DNA of 64,000 bases, taken from positions 675,001-739,000 of the forward strand of contig VZRZ01006456.1 in the NCBI GenBank assembly GCA_013398175.1. Direction: 5' to 3'. Source of the DNA: Climacteris rufus (Eukaryota > Chordata > Aves > Passeriformes > Climacteridae). Made by a program: the position numbers and the translations under genes. Below, in pieces: positions 1 through 13,980 of the stretch (its first letter is position 1; the number at the start of each line of letters is the position of its first letter). The notes beneath the pieces were generated by a model, which made no database searches, was not told where the DNA came from, and saw only the letters and a program-made list of their open reading frames with translations.

Positions 1-3000
1 TGAGGAGCCAGTTGTTTCCCCCCAGTGTGCTGTTACTGGCCTGGCTGTGTGCTGTGTGGGTTGCTATGGGCCACAAGGAGAGCTAAGGAAGCTCTGTAAC
101 AGGACTGCATGGACAAAAAATTGCAAGACTGGTTGAAAATATGGGAGGAAAAGGCAGATTTAATCATAATAGCAGAAAAAAGGGCTTAACATTAATCCAT
201 GGATTTTCCCCTATATTAATTTCTTTTTTTTTAATAGTTAAAATGCATTAATATAAAAGGTGCCCTTAAGAAAGGTTTCAATGGAAGAATTAGTCAAATT
301 TGAAATGTTTAAAGAGCTGGCCTTATTCTCTAATGGCCCAGTGTGTTTGTGTGGCTGGAAGTAGACTTGTCTAGTAATGAATAGCAGGGAATAATTTGTT
401 ATCTGATGGTTAATGTGCCTTGGGTGAACACTGCTGCCAAAGCTTACAGGAAGGAATGGCTGGAAAATGTTTTCACTGATACAAGAACCTTTATGTGTTC
501 AGCTATGTTTTGGGCTTCTTCTCACTGAGTCATATTTCATTCTGCAATTATTCTCATTGAAATAGATGGGACTGTTCTACAGAAAAAGAAATCAGTGGGA
601 GTGAGAGTGGTAGAACCAGAGTGGCAGACTCTGCAGCAGATGAACAAGATGTTGGAAATGAAAAATACCTGTTAAGTAGTCTCAAGATCAAATTTTTTTT
701 GATTAATATGTGTTTGTTCATCCCACCTTATGTGGGAGAGAAGACCAGCAGTGGGCTGACTTGTGGCACCTTGTTGTTTTTTACCACAGAATCAGATGGC
801 AAATCTAGGTAGCCTGAGCTTGCTGAATAAGGCTGTCTGTCCTCTGGGTGCAAATACAGAGAGATGTGCATTTTGTAAGAAGGATACTGTGTAAGCTTGA
901 ATTTCAGCTGAGATACTAAACTCTACAGAACTGCTGGAATTTTTGGAGAAACATCAGCTCAGGGTAGAAAATGTTCCAGAGAGAAATTGTGCAGATGTGG
1001 TTCAGATACATTTTTTGCAGTACAGTTACTTAATGGGCTATTTCTATAATCCAGTAATTGCTTTACTAGTTCTTTTAGGAGTTTGTTTAGCTTTAAGTAA
1101 CCTGTGTAATCAATATTTTATTTTAAGAAATAAAATCACACCCTGTATTTGTTGCCCAGGACTTGAGTTACAGGCTGATACCTAATTCATCTTCCATTTT
1201 TTGGGTTTGGATCACACAAAAGTTTCTGTTGACAGAGAATAAATGATCTTGTGGAAAAGATGTGCACTTGGGACTTGCAAGAACTGTGTTTAGTTCTTAG
1301 CTCTGCACCACTATTCCTTGAAATCACTTAATCTGGATGTGTTTGCCATCTGTTCTGCTTTCCTAGGTGGCAAGCCTTGGTGACCATGTTTGCATGCAGA
1401 TGAATACAGGGGAACCCAAAGGTTACTCAGAGCCTCCTGTTGCTGTTGAAATGTGTATGCCAGTGAAATGAAGTCCTGGTTTATGTCTTTAAGTGATTAG
1501 ATCTTAATTATATGCAAGTGTGTATTCTTCATTTGCAAGGAATTGTGGATAACATTTACAAATGTGAAGAACTGATTAAACAAGCATGAGGGGAATTATT
1601 TAAGAAGGATAACAAAAATTGTGAGCTTACAGAGGGCTTCTCATAGGAGAAAGCAGAGCAGAACAGTTTGGAGTCACCCACTTCAGCCGTTTATGTCTCT
1701 TTGACTTTGCAGTTTAATTTTTCAGCCACAATCGTCAGGTCAGACATTCCCAGGGCTCTTCCTGAGTACAGGATGCTGAAGTGCAGTGCTGCAAAAGGTT
1801 GGGTTGGAATGGAAGTGGTTAGTTATGTATTAAAAGTGATCTTTGCTAGTAAGAAGGAGTCCCAAAGAGTTTGTTCTGGCAATTAAAAAGGCTGTAACTA
1901 GGGCTCTAATCTAAGAAAGATGCATCTTTTGCCTGATGTAAATTGATAAAGCTCTAGTTACAGCTACGGTCTCAGATAAGCTGAACATTCAGACTTCAGA
2001 ACCTCATTGAATTAATCCCATGGACTCTTACTTGTATTGCTAGGGAGAAAGAAAACAATATCCCAGAAATTTGTCTTGATATCCTGCTTTATTGCCCCTT
2101 TGGTAAGCTGTCTTTGGTTTTAGATCATGCAGAAGCACAGCTGACCTTTGGTCTCATCCAGTGTGGTAACTGCTGGCTTTAAATGAAGTTTCTCTTGTAA
2201 CATACATTCTATACTGCACAGCTTTACTTAAATCCAGTTTATTTGGAGGCAGATGGTATTTTAAATGTCCTAAATAGGTGCTAGGGCTGCGTGGTATGTG
2301 AAATTTTTGGCAAGTTGCCTTTCTGATCCATCATAAAAAGCTGTTCAAAAGATGTATTCATCAGTTTTGTGTGCCCTGCCTCCCCTCCTGCCTGCAAAGA
2401 TGTGGTTCATGTTTTTGTCAGGGGGTAATGGGGAGTAGTGGCTACTAAAATTACTGGCCATGCTTCATGTCAAGTTATTATTAGAAATTGAGGCAAAAAT
2501 TTGTAGACTACTTATGCAATGGATCTCAGCTTCCATCTCATTTAATTTAGGTTTCAGAAGCTTCTGGTAGCAGAGAGACCTTCTGTGTGCTCTTCCTTGT
2601 TTCCTTTAGCCCAGTTATAGGGAAAAGCAATTTTGTGCTAAAATGACTAAAACCTCTAGCCCAGTTGTCTCCATTGCTTTCAGACTTTCATACAAAATGC
2701 TGTCTGTAGGTTTAGATTGCAGTTCCCCCATATGAACTGTAATTCTTTGGAATGGGGTTTTTAGGTGCACTTATGGAGAGGTTTGTGATGGCCTGGAGCA
2801 CATCAGGGAGGCAATGTGGTTATGGACTGTGAATGGGATGGTGAGAGGCCAGAGCTGAGCACTTCCTGATGTTCTTCCTGGCTGGGATCACTGCTGTTCA
2901 TCAGAGGTGGTGGAATTTGGGTGAGATACTCAGGAATACAATATTTTACTCTCAAATGTAAGGTGAGTCATCATGCGCCCTTCAAAATTACCATGAAATG

Positions 3001-3265
3001 CTTTGACTAGAGCTGAAAGATGAAGTCAAAATGTTGTCTGCAAATATTTATGAATGGCAAATAATTGGTCATGGGGGTAAATTGGTGGTTTTTCTTCACT
3101 GTCAAGCAATACAAATGATGTAATGGAAAGCAGTGTTGGTAAACAACATTTTTCCCTGTTTTTCAATTCTCTGTGGGTAATGACAATTATTCATGCCAAC
3201 TAAATATTCATTAACTGATTTTAAAATGTGCTTTATATTGTAAGTGAATTGGTAACTGTTAAAAT
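1..3265. other. Non-coding single-copy DNA, left end
   Basis: AT-rich sequence with no recognisable gene, exon series or repeat family. The open frames here (for example 943-1185 and 1668-1886 on the plus strand) are under 85 codons, show no domain or signal pattern, and have no paired splice signals that would link them into an exon chain. Short A and T runs are the only low-complexity material. It could be intergenic or intronic; nothing in the sequence decides. Confidence 0.7.
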
Positions 3266-3281
3266 TATATATATATATATA
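3266..3281. repeat. (TA)8 microsatellite
   Basis: Sixteen bases of uninterrupted TA dinucleotide inside a wider AT-rich stretch. It is short, and the kind of tract that varies in length between individuals. A small minus-strand open frame reads it as alternating I and Y residues, which is a by-product of the repeat and not a protein signal. Confidence 0.9.
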
Positions 3282-6200
3282 AATAATTTCATTTTTCAAG
3301 TGCAAGGAACAGTGTTCTGAATATAGTTCAAAAACAAGACAGGCCACTTACAATAAATTTACTTCATATGTTTTTCATCCCAGGATCTCACAGTTAATAT
3401 ACTAAACCTCGCAGATAATATGCTGACCCTCAAGGAGCTTTGGAAATTATTAATTTTGAAATGGAGGGAGCTCACTGTGAATGTGGTATTAAAAGTGGGA
3501 CAGACTTTTTTCAAAACTTCTCAGCCTCTGTGTGACAAATACAGTTTAGTCTTCCAGGTGCTTTGAAAATACCAGCCCACTGCATGCTGAGTCAGTTAAA
3601 TATATTTACATTTCAATTTAAATGTTTGCTGTTGCATTCAAAAATGTAATTCTGTGTAGGTGGAGCCAAGTGCTGGCTGTTCTGAATTGGTGTTTGTGAA
3701 TATATTTGTGGATATATTGGACTGTATTGAGTGCAGCAGGATTGATACCCAAATCCCAAAGGATGCCTGTACATATCCACATAATTTTCACATCTTAGGT
3801 CTTCCCTAAGTCTAAACTAGTTGTAATAATGTGGATTCATCATAGCAAATGAGGCTAAATCAAAATGAGCCAACACCTCTCAGATTTTGAAGCTGTTTAG
3901 AACAAATTTTGACTGGTGAAAATGTCTGATGTTTTTAGGTACAGAATTGGACAAACTCAACTTGTGTGTACCTCTGGAAAGGCTTAAGTGAAATAACTTC
4001 AAATATTCATTTACATGGTAAGATCACACCACTTTTTCCTAGGTGAAATTGTGTGAAGAACAGTAGGGTTTTTACATTCAGAGGAAGGAGCATACAGCTT
4101 CACACAAAGGGTTCTCCTGTCAAATTGTAGTAATTTTCCACAATGTCTTCAAAAATACAGAATCTTCTACCAGCAAATAGAAAATAGCTTCCTTCTAATT
4201 TCACAACAGAGGTTATTTAAGGCTTTCTATATTAAGGTATCTTAAAAAAGATGATAACATAATAGGTGTGTGTTTGGTGTTCTCGTTCCATGCCCGAGAG
4301 CCCTGTGCTGTGGAATTCCTGATGGAGAACATGTCTGTGTGTCTGCCACTTGCACAGTGTTGCAGGGCTATCTTTTATAAGAAATTCAGATTTTCATTCT
4401 TTTTCAGGGATGTTTTTACATATTCAGAAGGCCTTATTTATGGGGCTAATCAAAGCAGCTATCCAGTGATATAATTCCCCTCAAGAGCAGCTTGTTTTGG
4501 CAGTCAGTCTTTCCTCCCTTCATAGCTGTTCATTTGCCATTTGGCAAGACATGTGGTGGTGATTTTTTTAAGCAACCAGTTAAAAAAAAAAGCCACAAAA
4601 AACCATGATGAAAGTTTATTTCTGAGGGTTACCAGAGGATTTATTGCACAATGTCAGTATTCTGTGCTCATTATTTAATATATCCTTAGTTCTTACAGAA
4701 TTAGGCCTTGAGTTTTGAGTTCATCAAAAGAAAGTAATTTATCAAGATTATCTTTAAATGAAGAGTGGTATATTATTATTAGAAAATGTAATGTTCTGTG
4801 TTGAACCATTTACCCACTTGAGATCCTGGAATGTATTTTCAAGTGGGCTCAAAAATCATTCAATGTATTGGATTGCCATGAGGAGTTAGTGGAAAGGCAG
4901 TGGTTTCCCACATGATTATTCTCAAGTAGAGGTGCCACAGCTGTGTAGCAGCTATTCACAAGGTTTCTTTTCTTCAAGAGAGCTCTGCTTTTCAGCCTCG
5001 GCTAATTTTCCTGGATTGTCTGCCTTTGGAAAGTTGTTCAGAGTGTTGTCACTAACAGGGCTGTGCTGCATCAGGTGATCCTTTAGTGATTAATATAAGG
5101 AACTTTCTGATCAATGGGGAGTCTCTTAACCTTTGCTTCCCAACCAGAGTAAATTCATTCAGTATCTCGGAGATGCTTTGGTGATTTGGAGACTTTGAAA
5201 AAAGAAAATTAGGATGTTGCTTGTTAAAGCAACAGAAGAGCAGATTAAATCCATTAGATAGTAATGCAGAATGCAAAGAAAAAACCTAATCTGGCATAAA
5301 AATATGCAGATGAAGCACTATGTAGAAAGGTGCAGTTAAAGACAGTTTAAAAATTGTGCACAGAATTATTTCCCTGTGACATGCCACTGTGGGGATGGCA
5401 GCTGTGAGACTGTGCCAGACTGGCTGGGGGCCAGATGAGGAGAACATGGACATGGACACCTGCTCTGCACCTCTGTCCAGTGCTGCTTTTGAAACTCCAT
5501 CAGACTTGGGTGGGATTCCTGTCATCATCTCTGTGGCTGTGCTTAGCTCCATTCTCTGTGTTTGATTACTCACAAATGTTTGTCGAGATTTATTGTGTGT
5601 ATGATGATCCCAGTTTGCACAAGAATCTCACAGGATTAGTAGGATCTTTTAAGAATATTTTGTTCAGTTTGTACTTTTTAGGATGGGATGGTAAGGAAGA
5701 CCCTCAAATGCAGGTGATTCATATACTCTGTTATACTCTGGTAATTGTCAGGTTTTCAGCTGACTGATCCAGATTGACTCTTCAAATATTTCAAGTAGTA
5801 AATCTGTTTCCCATTGGGATAACTTTGTGCTCTTTAGGATGATATTGGGCCTTAGGGTTTGGCCAGACAAAAACCTTTCCTCCTGTTACCTGACATCCAA
5901 TTAGCTTGAGAGCAAAATAGCATTTATGTGAATGTCCACCCAGATACCTCACTTGTAAAAGTGTGATTTGGAAGTGCTGCCAAGGGCTGGGGTGTAAAGT
6001 CCAGCTCCTGTTTGGCCCCTGAGCTATTGTGGTGCTGGAGAGCTGCAGTCTCTTGGAAGGCTTTTATTCCTGGCTTTTCTTCAACTTCCCAGCATCTGAA
6101 CTCCATGCTGCAGTTTTTATGCCTGTCCTAAGTGCACTGGATGAGAAAATAGAAATGGATAAATTAACACAGCTGCCATATGTGGATGGAGTTGGAGACA

Positions 6201-9200
6201 CACACAACAGATCTGCCCTGGCAGCTAGGATGGCTTCATTGTCCATGTGCCTACACCACTGCAAGATGACAGGAGAAAGTTTAGCCAAGAACAGTTGTAC
6301 AGATAGTACTTCACATTGCAAAACTGCTCTGCAATTAGCTGAAATCCTTGGTAATTACAGCAAAGCCAGGTTGGGTGTCTTGAGAGTGCAGAAGGGATGT
6401 ACACTTTTGCATGTACATGTAAGAAGACATACCCACAGAATATTTTGCAGGTACTGGTTCTATCAAAATTCTGCTGATAATAGCACCCTTATAAATTAAA
6501 CTAATTCCTGTGGCTTTGTTCTGTTCATAACTGGTGATGAAACAGAGGTTCTGGAACTTGTCTCTGTTTCTTCTCCTGCAGTGAGAATTAAGGCAGAGGA
6601 GAAGCTGGGTGGGTGGACACTTGACCCACCAGACTTCTGACTTGAAGTGCCCTCTGCCTTTTCAGTTACTGAACTTCTTTGAAATGGAACCAGGCAGGTT
6701 CCATACTTCATTTCCATCCCAAGAATCAGAAACACTTCAAAACTGGAATTATTAAAGATATAAACGCTATTGACTGTTTTTTTTTCTAGCTGGATGAAAA
6801 ACTGCTTGTCCTGTGAATCATCAGGAAATGCACCTCAAAGTGGGGTCTGTGTCTGGTGAATCAAAGATGAGTCTGAGCTAATTAAAAGGTTGTAGCTTGA
6901 CTTCAATGTTGGTGGTTTCCAGCTGGATAAAAGCCTGAATGGATCTTGTTCCTGTTTGCCCAGAAGTCTGTTGAGGCAGGGTGTGCTGGTGGACAATTGC
7001 AGGTACTCCCCCCATTAACTGTAGCTGCTGGGAACACTAAGTGATTTGGATGAACTGGGGTTTTTTAATGCACTTGTACTGAGGATGTATGTCTCAAATG
7101 CTGTGTGAACAGTGCATTACTTATTCTAAGAAATAAATATCGCTGATTTATTTAATTTGTAAAAATTACTATCCTTGGGACTACTCAAGGACTTGAGAGG
7201 TTAATGTAACCAGGATGGTGAGAAGTAAACACTCATTTTTAATTCCATAAGGCAAATATTAGGGATAGTGGTCCTTTCACAAGACAGCAGGATAGAGTTT
7301 AGATTTTCTAACATTCCTGTGTTCAAAATCCAGACCAGATATACTCATTTTTAAATTTGACATTTGCCCTTCTGTGATTCCTAATACCACAACTGTGTTG
7401 GTCTGTCATCATGCACTGTGTATTATTCAGAGGCAAAACAGGCATCCAAATCTTCTTTCCTGCAACAGAATTGACCTTCTCATTAGTTGGAAATAACACT
7501 GAGATAGGTAATCAATAATTCGTTGAAATACCAGCATCCCATCTCAGGCATTACTCATCCTTCTCTCTGAAAAACACTCAGACTAAAAGCAAAATGTTTA
7601 GATGCAGCTGTCTATGGCAAATCTGCCCTTATACATACAAATGATGTGTATACAAGTGTTATTTTGAAGGTACAAATTGCAGATTCGGGTCTCTGATGCA
7701 CTCTGTGTGTCAGCCTGACCTTCCACTCCAGACCCTGTATCAGGATGTGAAGCAGCTGCCCTGAGAGCTGCCAGGATTCCCTGCTGCCAAGGGCTTCCTC
7801 AGAATTGCTGCTGGGACCATTATGAACATTTCAATGGCATTTTGGTTTGAGTTTTTTTGTTGTTGGTTTGTTTTTTTAATTTTGCTATAGATTCTTGGTA
7901 CAAAGTGACTGTTTTTCTCCTTGCACTTTTAAAACTGTGACAGATAAAAATTGATTCACATATTGATTATTATTCAGAATTGTGATGTCAGTTCATTTTT
8001 GGCATCTTAAAAGAAAAGGCACCTTCACCTGCCTGTTTTCTGTAAAGTTCAGCTCAGGTCTGCTTGAGCTGTAATCACACTGAAGGTTTTGTGAGTGTGA
8101 GAGCCCCTGTCACTTCTCTCCAATGGGGCAGTGCAAATTCTATGCCAACATGTTCATGTTTGCACTCAAATTGCAGACCTTTCCTTATAGCACTGCTTGC
8201 CCTCTCTTCAAATTGCAGTCCCTTTAGATTTATTGTCTCTCTTTCCCAGTCTTACTTTTCTTGGCATTTTGTTAAAATTTAATAGAGATGCAAACAAATA
8301 GCACAATTATTGCTAGAGGACTCTCAAAATTTGTTCCTTCTATCCTGTCTGCAGAAACAAATGGGTGAAGACAGTTGCTGGAAAGGGTTTTCTTTTACCC
8401 CACCACAGCTCAGTCCTGAGAGCTGCACCATCAAATCTGGGTCTAGGTCTGCTTATGAAAAGTTCATCCTAAGGTTCCAGTGCTGCTTTATTCTTCTGTT
8501 AGAAGGACTTTTGACTGTTGTGCTGTTGTTGCTCATTTCATTTAAATGGGAGAATTTTATTTTAAGGAAGCTCTTGTGAACATAATAGTTGTACCAACAG
8601 CTTGTGCTTAGTTGCTGCTCTTAGCCTGTACTCTGTGGAGGTGAGATAGAGGTGTGAAGATACTCTTTGGAAGGGCAATATTTTCCTCCCAATGCTATTG
8701 GAAATTACCTGTTTCTATCATCTTTTATCTTCATATTCACTTGTTTCCCCTTGTATATGCCTTTGGCAGTTCTTTGTTTAACTCTTGTGAGGTGAGGGGG
8801 GATTTGTGGAGGGAGGATGGAGTGGTCATGTTCTGTTTCTCTGGGTATTTTTTACCTTTCAGCCAAGGGTATCTGGTTAACTGGGTTTCATCTGTGAAAG
8901 AAATTGGAAAAGAAACTGTGTGTAGAGGAGAGTTTAGGATACATATTCATTTTTTTTATGTAGTCCAATGGCTCATTAATAATTATGAAATTTCTGCTTG
9001 TCAGTGATCCATTATACCTGTGTACTTTTACACTAAAGTAAAAGTAGATGCTGTATGAGTGGGCTGCTGCTTTCAAATTTATCATAGGTGGCCTTTTGTT
9101 TTTAGACTAAACTTGCTCAATTAGTCTCTCAGCAATTTTGTAGAGCAGAGAAATATGCACATTTTTCTCAATGCCCAGAAGAGCAAAAGAAGCGTAATAT

Positions 9201-11377
9201 CAAACATTAATCTGCACTGGTGATGGATGATGTTGCTTCTTCTGGTGTCTTATTCTCACCATTAGAGTGCAGATTTTGCAGAAACTGAATATGACCGCTA
9301 TTTTGCCAGGAATATTAAACTTATCTCTTTCCTTGGAACATACTTTTCTGTGATGGGGAGAGGGAGAATGCTGGAGCTGCCCTGTAAACCTAACAGAAAG
9401 GTCCTTAACAAAGTCTAGGTATTGTATTAAAGTCATTAAGTACAAAGCTGTGTGTTACAAAGGTGTTGCTTGTTGCTGTTGACTATAATGGATTTTTGTG
9501 TTAAGCTATCTCACAAGTGTTAATTGGCTAATGCAGTAACTTTGCCCTCAAGACAACTTGGCTATTTGGTATAAAAATACTAATTTACAGCATTCTGCTG
9601 ATTTCTAGACAACTGTTTCCTATGTGTTCATAAAGAAAGTGGTTCATCAATAATTCAGGAACTATACTTAGTTCGTATGGTAAGTGCAAGGACAGGTGTG
9701 GAGAGAATATTATTAGAGGGGGGCAATAAAAGAGTAAGAAAATCCTGGAATACAAGTATAATCATGTGTATTCTAAAAAGCAGCCAGCACTCAATTTGAC
9801 ATGCAGTGGATGTCAGCTTTGCAAATGAAACACTGCAAGCTTCCTTAGCAATGAATATAAAAAATGCAAAGATCAGTTACGCAGAAAAAGAAAATTAAAA
9901 AAGCAACTTTTATATGTAGGTGTGATTAAAACTGTAGGGTAGTTTTTAATCCTTTTGGGACAGCTTTTCTGATGTGTCATTTGTTGGTGATAGACTTTGC
10001 CCCTAGGATTCACTCCAAGCTTCAAGGAATTATATTTCACACAGTGAATGATTTTTTGTTGGAAGTTACAGACAAGCAGAGTGAAGACTGTTCCTCCTGG
10101 GAGTGCAGTGGCTGGGGATGGGGAGAAGAAAAGAATGGCTTCATTTGCAGCTAACATTGTAGTGCCATAAAGGGCCCTAAGAATATCACACTGAAATAGA
10201 TTCTCGGGGAATTTGCAATGAGATATAGTGCAGCAAAGAGAAGGTACAATACAAGCAGAATAGAGCACTTCATCTTACAGCTTCAGGTATGACCCAGAAT
10301 AAGATATTCCCAGCACTTGTAATGGGTGCTTGCTGCAGGGCAGGTACTTCTAGGCAGAGAATAGACCTGAAGGCTGCTCCAGTCAAATCACTATCTGGGC
10401 ATTAAATGGTAGAATACTTTATGTTGGAGTGCCATAAACTGATTCTCCCACATTCTGTAACCCCATGTCCTACAGCAGCTCCTTTCTGGGGAGGGCTGGC
10501 TCGATGTTGCAGCAATTTTGAATTTCTAAGTTGTTTCATATAAGTGTCTCTTCTTCTGCACCAAGAGACTGGAACAGCAAAGGGATCCTATGACACACTT
10601 ACCAGCTGCCTCTGTGGAGCTCTAAGTTGAGCTGTGCTATGGACCCTGCCTTGTTACTGAATGTGAGAGGTGTTTTAGTTACACCTACATGGTTGTTCTC
10701 TTCTTCAGGACAGTTGTTTTGACATGGAGGACAGATGGCATTTAAGAAGCCCAGAGACTGATGCTTTCTCTTTTGGCAGTAGTGACAAAGGGAATTAGAT
10801 CTCCAGTAGCCTATTCTGTAATCCACTATTACCTGTAAGTACACAGGACAGCTGAGCATTAATTTCAGTACTTGTATTTCTGGCAAGATGAAAGGGGAGA
10901 GCTGGCTCACTCCTATGTCAGGCAGAGTAGAGGTGGGAGGCAGGAAAAAAAATGAGAGCACAGCTATTGCTCAGGAACTGTTTTCTGATGGGGATTGTTA
11001 ACATCACAAGGATTAGGTAGTTGGCTATTTTTAGATGCCTATAACTTTTAGAGGCAATTTGAAGAAGTGGATATCACCCAGGGCATGTTTTTTGTACTGT
11101 CAGAACAGCACCTTGAGATAAGCAGGATTTCTCTCAGTTTGGAATCCTTAATTTCCTTCAGGACAGGAACTGAATAAATTCAGACTTGCACGTTATGACC
11201 TCCCTGTCAAACAGCTTGTGAACTGCTCTCTGAGAAGGAGAGCCAGCTGGGCACTTAGTGGAGTGGTATGAAGGGAGGAATTGGCACCAAGTGTAGCAGC
11301 AGCAAGGAGGTACTTTCACAGATGTTCACTTGCTTTCTCTGTCCTGCAGGGCTGACATGAACAGAAATAAAAGCTTA
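3282..11377. other. Non-coding single-copy DNA
   Basis: About 8 kb without a supported gene. The longest open frame is 6029-6499 on the plus strand (156 codons). It resembles no family I know, is overlapped by equally open minus-strand frames, and lacks a plausible splice context. Minor local structure: T-rich patches near 6777-6785 and 7850-7880, and a short direct repeat of caaattgcag at about 8167 and 8210. I see no LTR, CR1 3' end or RNA gene. Confidence 0.65.
11373..11377. repeat. Target-site duplication, left copy
   Basis: gctta lies immediately outside the LTR and pairs with ggtta at 11907-11911, with one mismatch in five. Five-base duplications are typical for ERVL integration. Confidence 0.6.
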
Positions 11378-11906
11378 TGATGTGGTTTATGGTGGGATGC
11401 GGAGGAGAATCAGAAAAAAAAAAAAAAAGGAAAACCCCATGGGCTGAGAAATGAACAGTTTAATAACTAAAATAAAATGTAATAACAGTAATAGTAATGA
11501 AAAGGGAGACAACAAAAAGAGAGAGAGGAATGAAACCTAAGCCAGGCAAGTGATGCACAACACAGTTGCTCACCACCCACTGGGCCAGCCCATCCCCAGG
11601 CAGTGACTGACACCTCCTGGCCAGCTCCTCCCAGTTTATATACTGGGCATGTGGGATGGAACATCCCTTTGGCCAGTTCAGCTCAGGTGTCCTGGTCCTG
11701 ATCCTGTCCTCCCTCCCAGTTCCTTCTGCACTTTCTCACTGGCAGAACATGGGAAATGGAGAAATCCTTGACTCAGGGTAAGCTCAACTTAGCAACAACC
11801 AAAAGCATCAGTGTCTTATCAACATTATCCTCATAATAAATCCAAAACACAGCATGGTACCCACTACTAGGAAGAAAGTTAACTCCATCCCAGCCAAACC
11901 AGGACA
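11378..11906 (-). mobile_element. Solo LTR of an avian ERVL-type endogenous retrovirus
   Basis: Read on the minus strand this 529-bp block begins TGTCCTGGTTTGGCTGGGA and ends with CCACATCA, giving TG...CA termini. In order it carries a TATA box (TATATAAAC, plus-strand 11634-11642), a purine/pyrimidine-rich R/U5 part, an ATTAAA polyadenylation-type signal (plus-strand 11459-11464) and a T15 run near the 3' end (11414-11428). The 5' half closely matches, from memory, the common class III (ERVL) LTR of birds. The flanks are gctta (11373-11377) and ggtta (11907-11911), a 5-bp target duplication with one mismatch, as expected for ERVL. No internal retroviral sequence adjoins it, so it is a solo LTR left by LTR-LTR recombination. 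It has lost most CpGs, so it is not recent. Exact subfamily is not determined. Confidence 0.88.
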
Positions 11907-11911
11907 GGTTA
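11907..11911. repeat. Target-site duplication, right copy
   Basis: ggtta directly follows the 5' TG end of the minus-strand LTR and pairs with gctta at 11373-11377. The single mismatch fits a mutation after insertion. Confidence 0.6.
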
Positions 11912-13980
11912 GAAACAAGGGAGGAATACACATTTTTGGTAAAAACAGAGAGGCAAGGTATGTAAGTAAATACTTTAAAATTGGGGGAGGATCAAGTTAA
12001 CTGATTAACTCTGGCTTCCTGATGCCACTCTGATCTCCTAAGAGGACAGTGAAATTGGGTTAAACAGCAAGTAGCAGGAGCTGGCCCCCTCTTCAGATGC
12101 TGTCATTGTCAGGATGCATACACATGTGGCAGTTTAGATGAGCAATTCAGGGAACAGAATTGCTCCAGATACCCTGCCCTGTTTTCTGAGCAATGTAACA
12201 CAAACAAATCCCAGCACAGCACTCCTTGGATTTCTGTTGTTGTGAGTGGAAGAAGAGCTTGGTCCCTGCTGTGTAGTAAGAAATCCCATGTTAGTGACTG
12301 CTGCCTTTGTAGGGTTTGCTGGCACTGCACATTTCACTCAGCCTCGAGCAGACTGGCTTTTGCATCCAGCACTGAAATGGGAACCTCTAACTGGTGACAC
12401 ACAGAGTTACTTCTAAAGAAAACAGAGTTCAGTTGGAATTAAGGTCTCTGAAGTGCTCCTTTAAATTTTGGCCACACACACCTGCTTTACTGTGGACTAA
12501 TTTTAAAATACCAAAGCAGCACAAAGTAATTGAGTTGTATCAGAAGAACTTCTGTTCTAGTGCAGACTGGTCTCGAGCTGGCGCAGTGCAGAGCCTGATC
12601 TGGCTTTGATTGTGATGTGACTTGGTCAGAATGGTTTATCCAGGCATCAAAACTAATCTGGCTTGACTTTCAAATGTTAAGTGGAGCTCAGTTTTAGAAA
12701 ACACAGCTTATTACATGTGAGATCAGGAAACTTGAGATGAAGCTGCAGGGACAGGCTGACCAGGAAACCACTAGAGCTCTTACTGCATTTTTGCTGAAGC
12801 TGCTGTATTTCACATGAGAACACTTAAGCCAGAAGCACATTGCTTTCCTTTTTGTCAAGTCTGTAGTCTAAAATGGAATTTAAAATCTTTTCCTACAGGA
12901 GTTCTAGCAAACTGGAGAGGTGAATCCAGGTCCTGCAAGCTTTGGTGTAGTGTCCAACCAACAGACACCCTTTACCAGAATGCACCTTTCCACAACTATG
13001 AGTAAGGCTTTGCCTGAGTAGATGTGGGAACAGCACACAACCACAGATCAGAGAATTTCAAAATGTTCAAGGGAAAGAAATTCACACTTTGGATTATGAA
13101 AATTCATCATCACGTTTGCTGAAGTTTCTCTGAAAACAATAGCTGGATTATTAGAGTTGATTTTCTAATATTTTATATTGCCATCCTTTCATTTCTGTTT
13201 TTTTTTGGTTTTTTTTTTCCTTTTGGTAAGGCTCTATGTCTTTTCCCCTTTAAAAACAAACTAATAAGCAAACAAAAAGCCACACAAAAGCCCACAACAA
13301 CAGAAAGACACCAAACTGGAAATACTGGAAAGTAATTCAGGAGTTAGAGGGTTTGTCTTCTGAAGATGAGTTCCTTTATATAACATTCCCAACAGAAATT
13401 TCAGGTTAAATACACTTGAAGAGCACTTGGCACTTGCTGTTCTACTAATGGTAATTGATTCTCAAACACACACAAATCTATACTGTGGTGCAAGCTCTGT
13501 GGCATCCCAAAATGCTTTCCTTGAATACCTGCAATACCTGGTGTACTCCAGAGTTTAAATCAAAATGTAATTATTTTGTTTTTCATAAATCAGCAGCTGT
13601 GAAGATAATACCAGCTTGTATAAGAACCAGCTGTGCAGTTGTTCATCTTTTGAAGAGCCAGAGTGTTCCTGATGATGAGAAGCTGGTGACTCCTTGGACC
13701 ACTTGCAGACCACTAGTTTTGTGCAGAACAATGGTGTACTTTTAATGTAGTGAAAGAACATAACCTGAAAGTTGCACAGACCTCTGAAATGCACAACAGC
13801 CGATTTTATCAGACTGAGTACTTCATCTATCTGCAGATATAACTATCTTCCCCCTTTACCTGTAACATGTGGAAAGCTGTTTTCTGTTCATGCAGGGAGA
13901 GTGTTCCTGTGAAATGCCCAGACATGCACTGGGAGCCTGAGAAGCAGATAAAATACAACCCTTTGGGGTTTCTGTGCTCA
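11912..13980. other. Non-coding single-copy DNA with a T-rich/A-rich patch
   Basis: No gene is supported. The only notable structure is a low-complexity patch: two T runs at 13198-13218 split by GG, followed at about 13250-13315 by A-rich sequence with repeated aaac and acaa words. Only about two CpGs occur in 13021-13980, which sets the background against which the next block stands out. Confidence 0.65.
13198..13218. repeat. Poly-T low-complexity tract
   Basis: A run of nine T, then GG, then ten T. A-rich sequence about 40 bp downstream makes the pair look like weak inverted low complexity. No flanking duplication was seen that would mark it as a retroposon tail. Confidence 0.8.

Noticed and set aside
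6029..6499. 156-codon plus-strand open frame
   Set aside because: Overlapping minus-strand frames of similar quality and no similarity to any family I know; length is within what chance gives in this amount of sequence.
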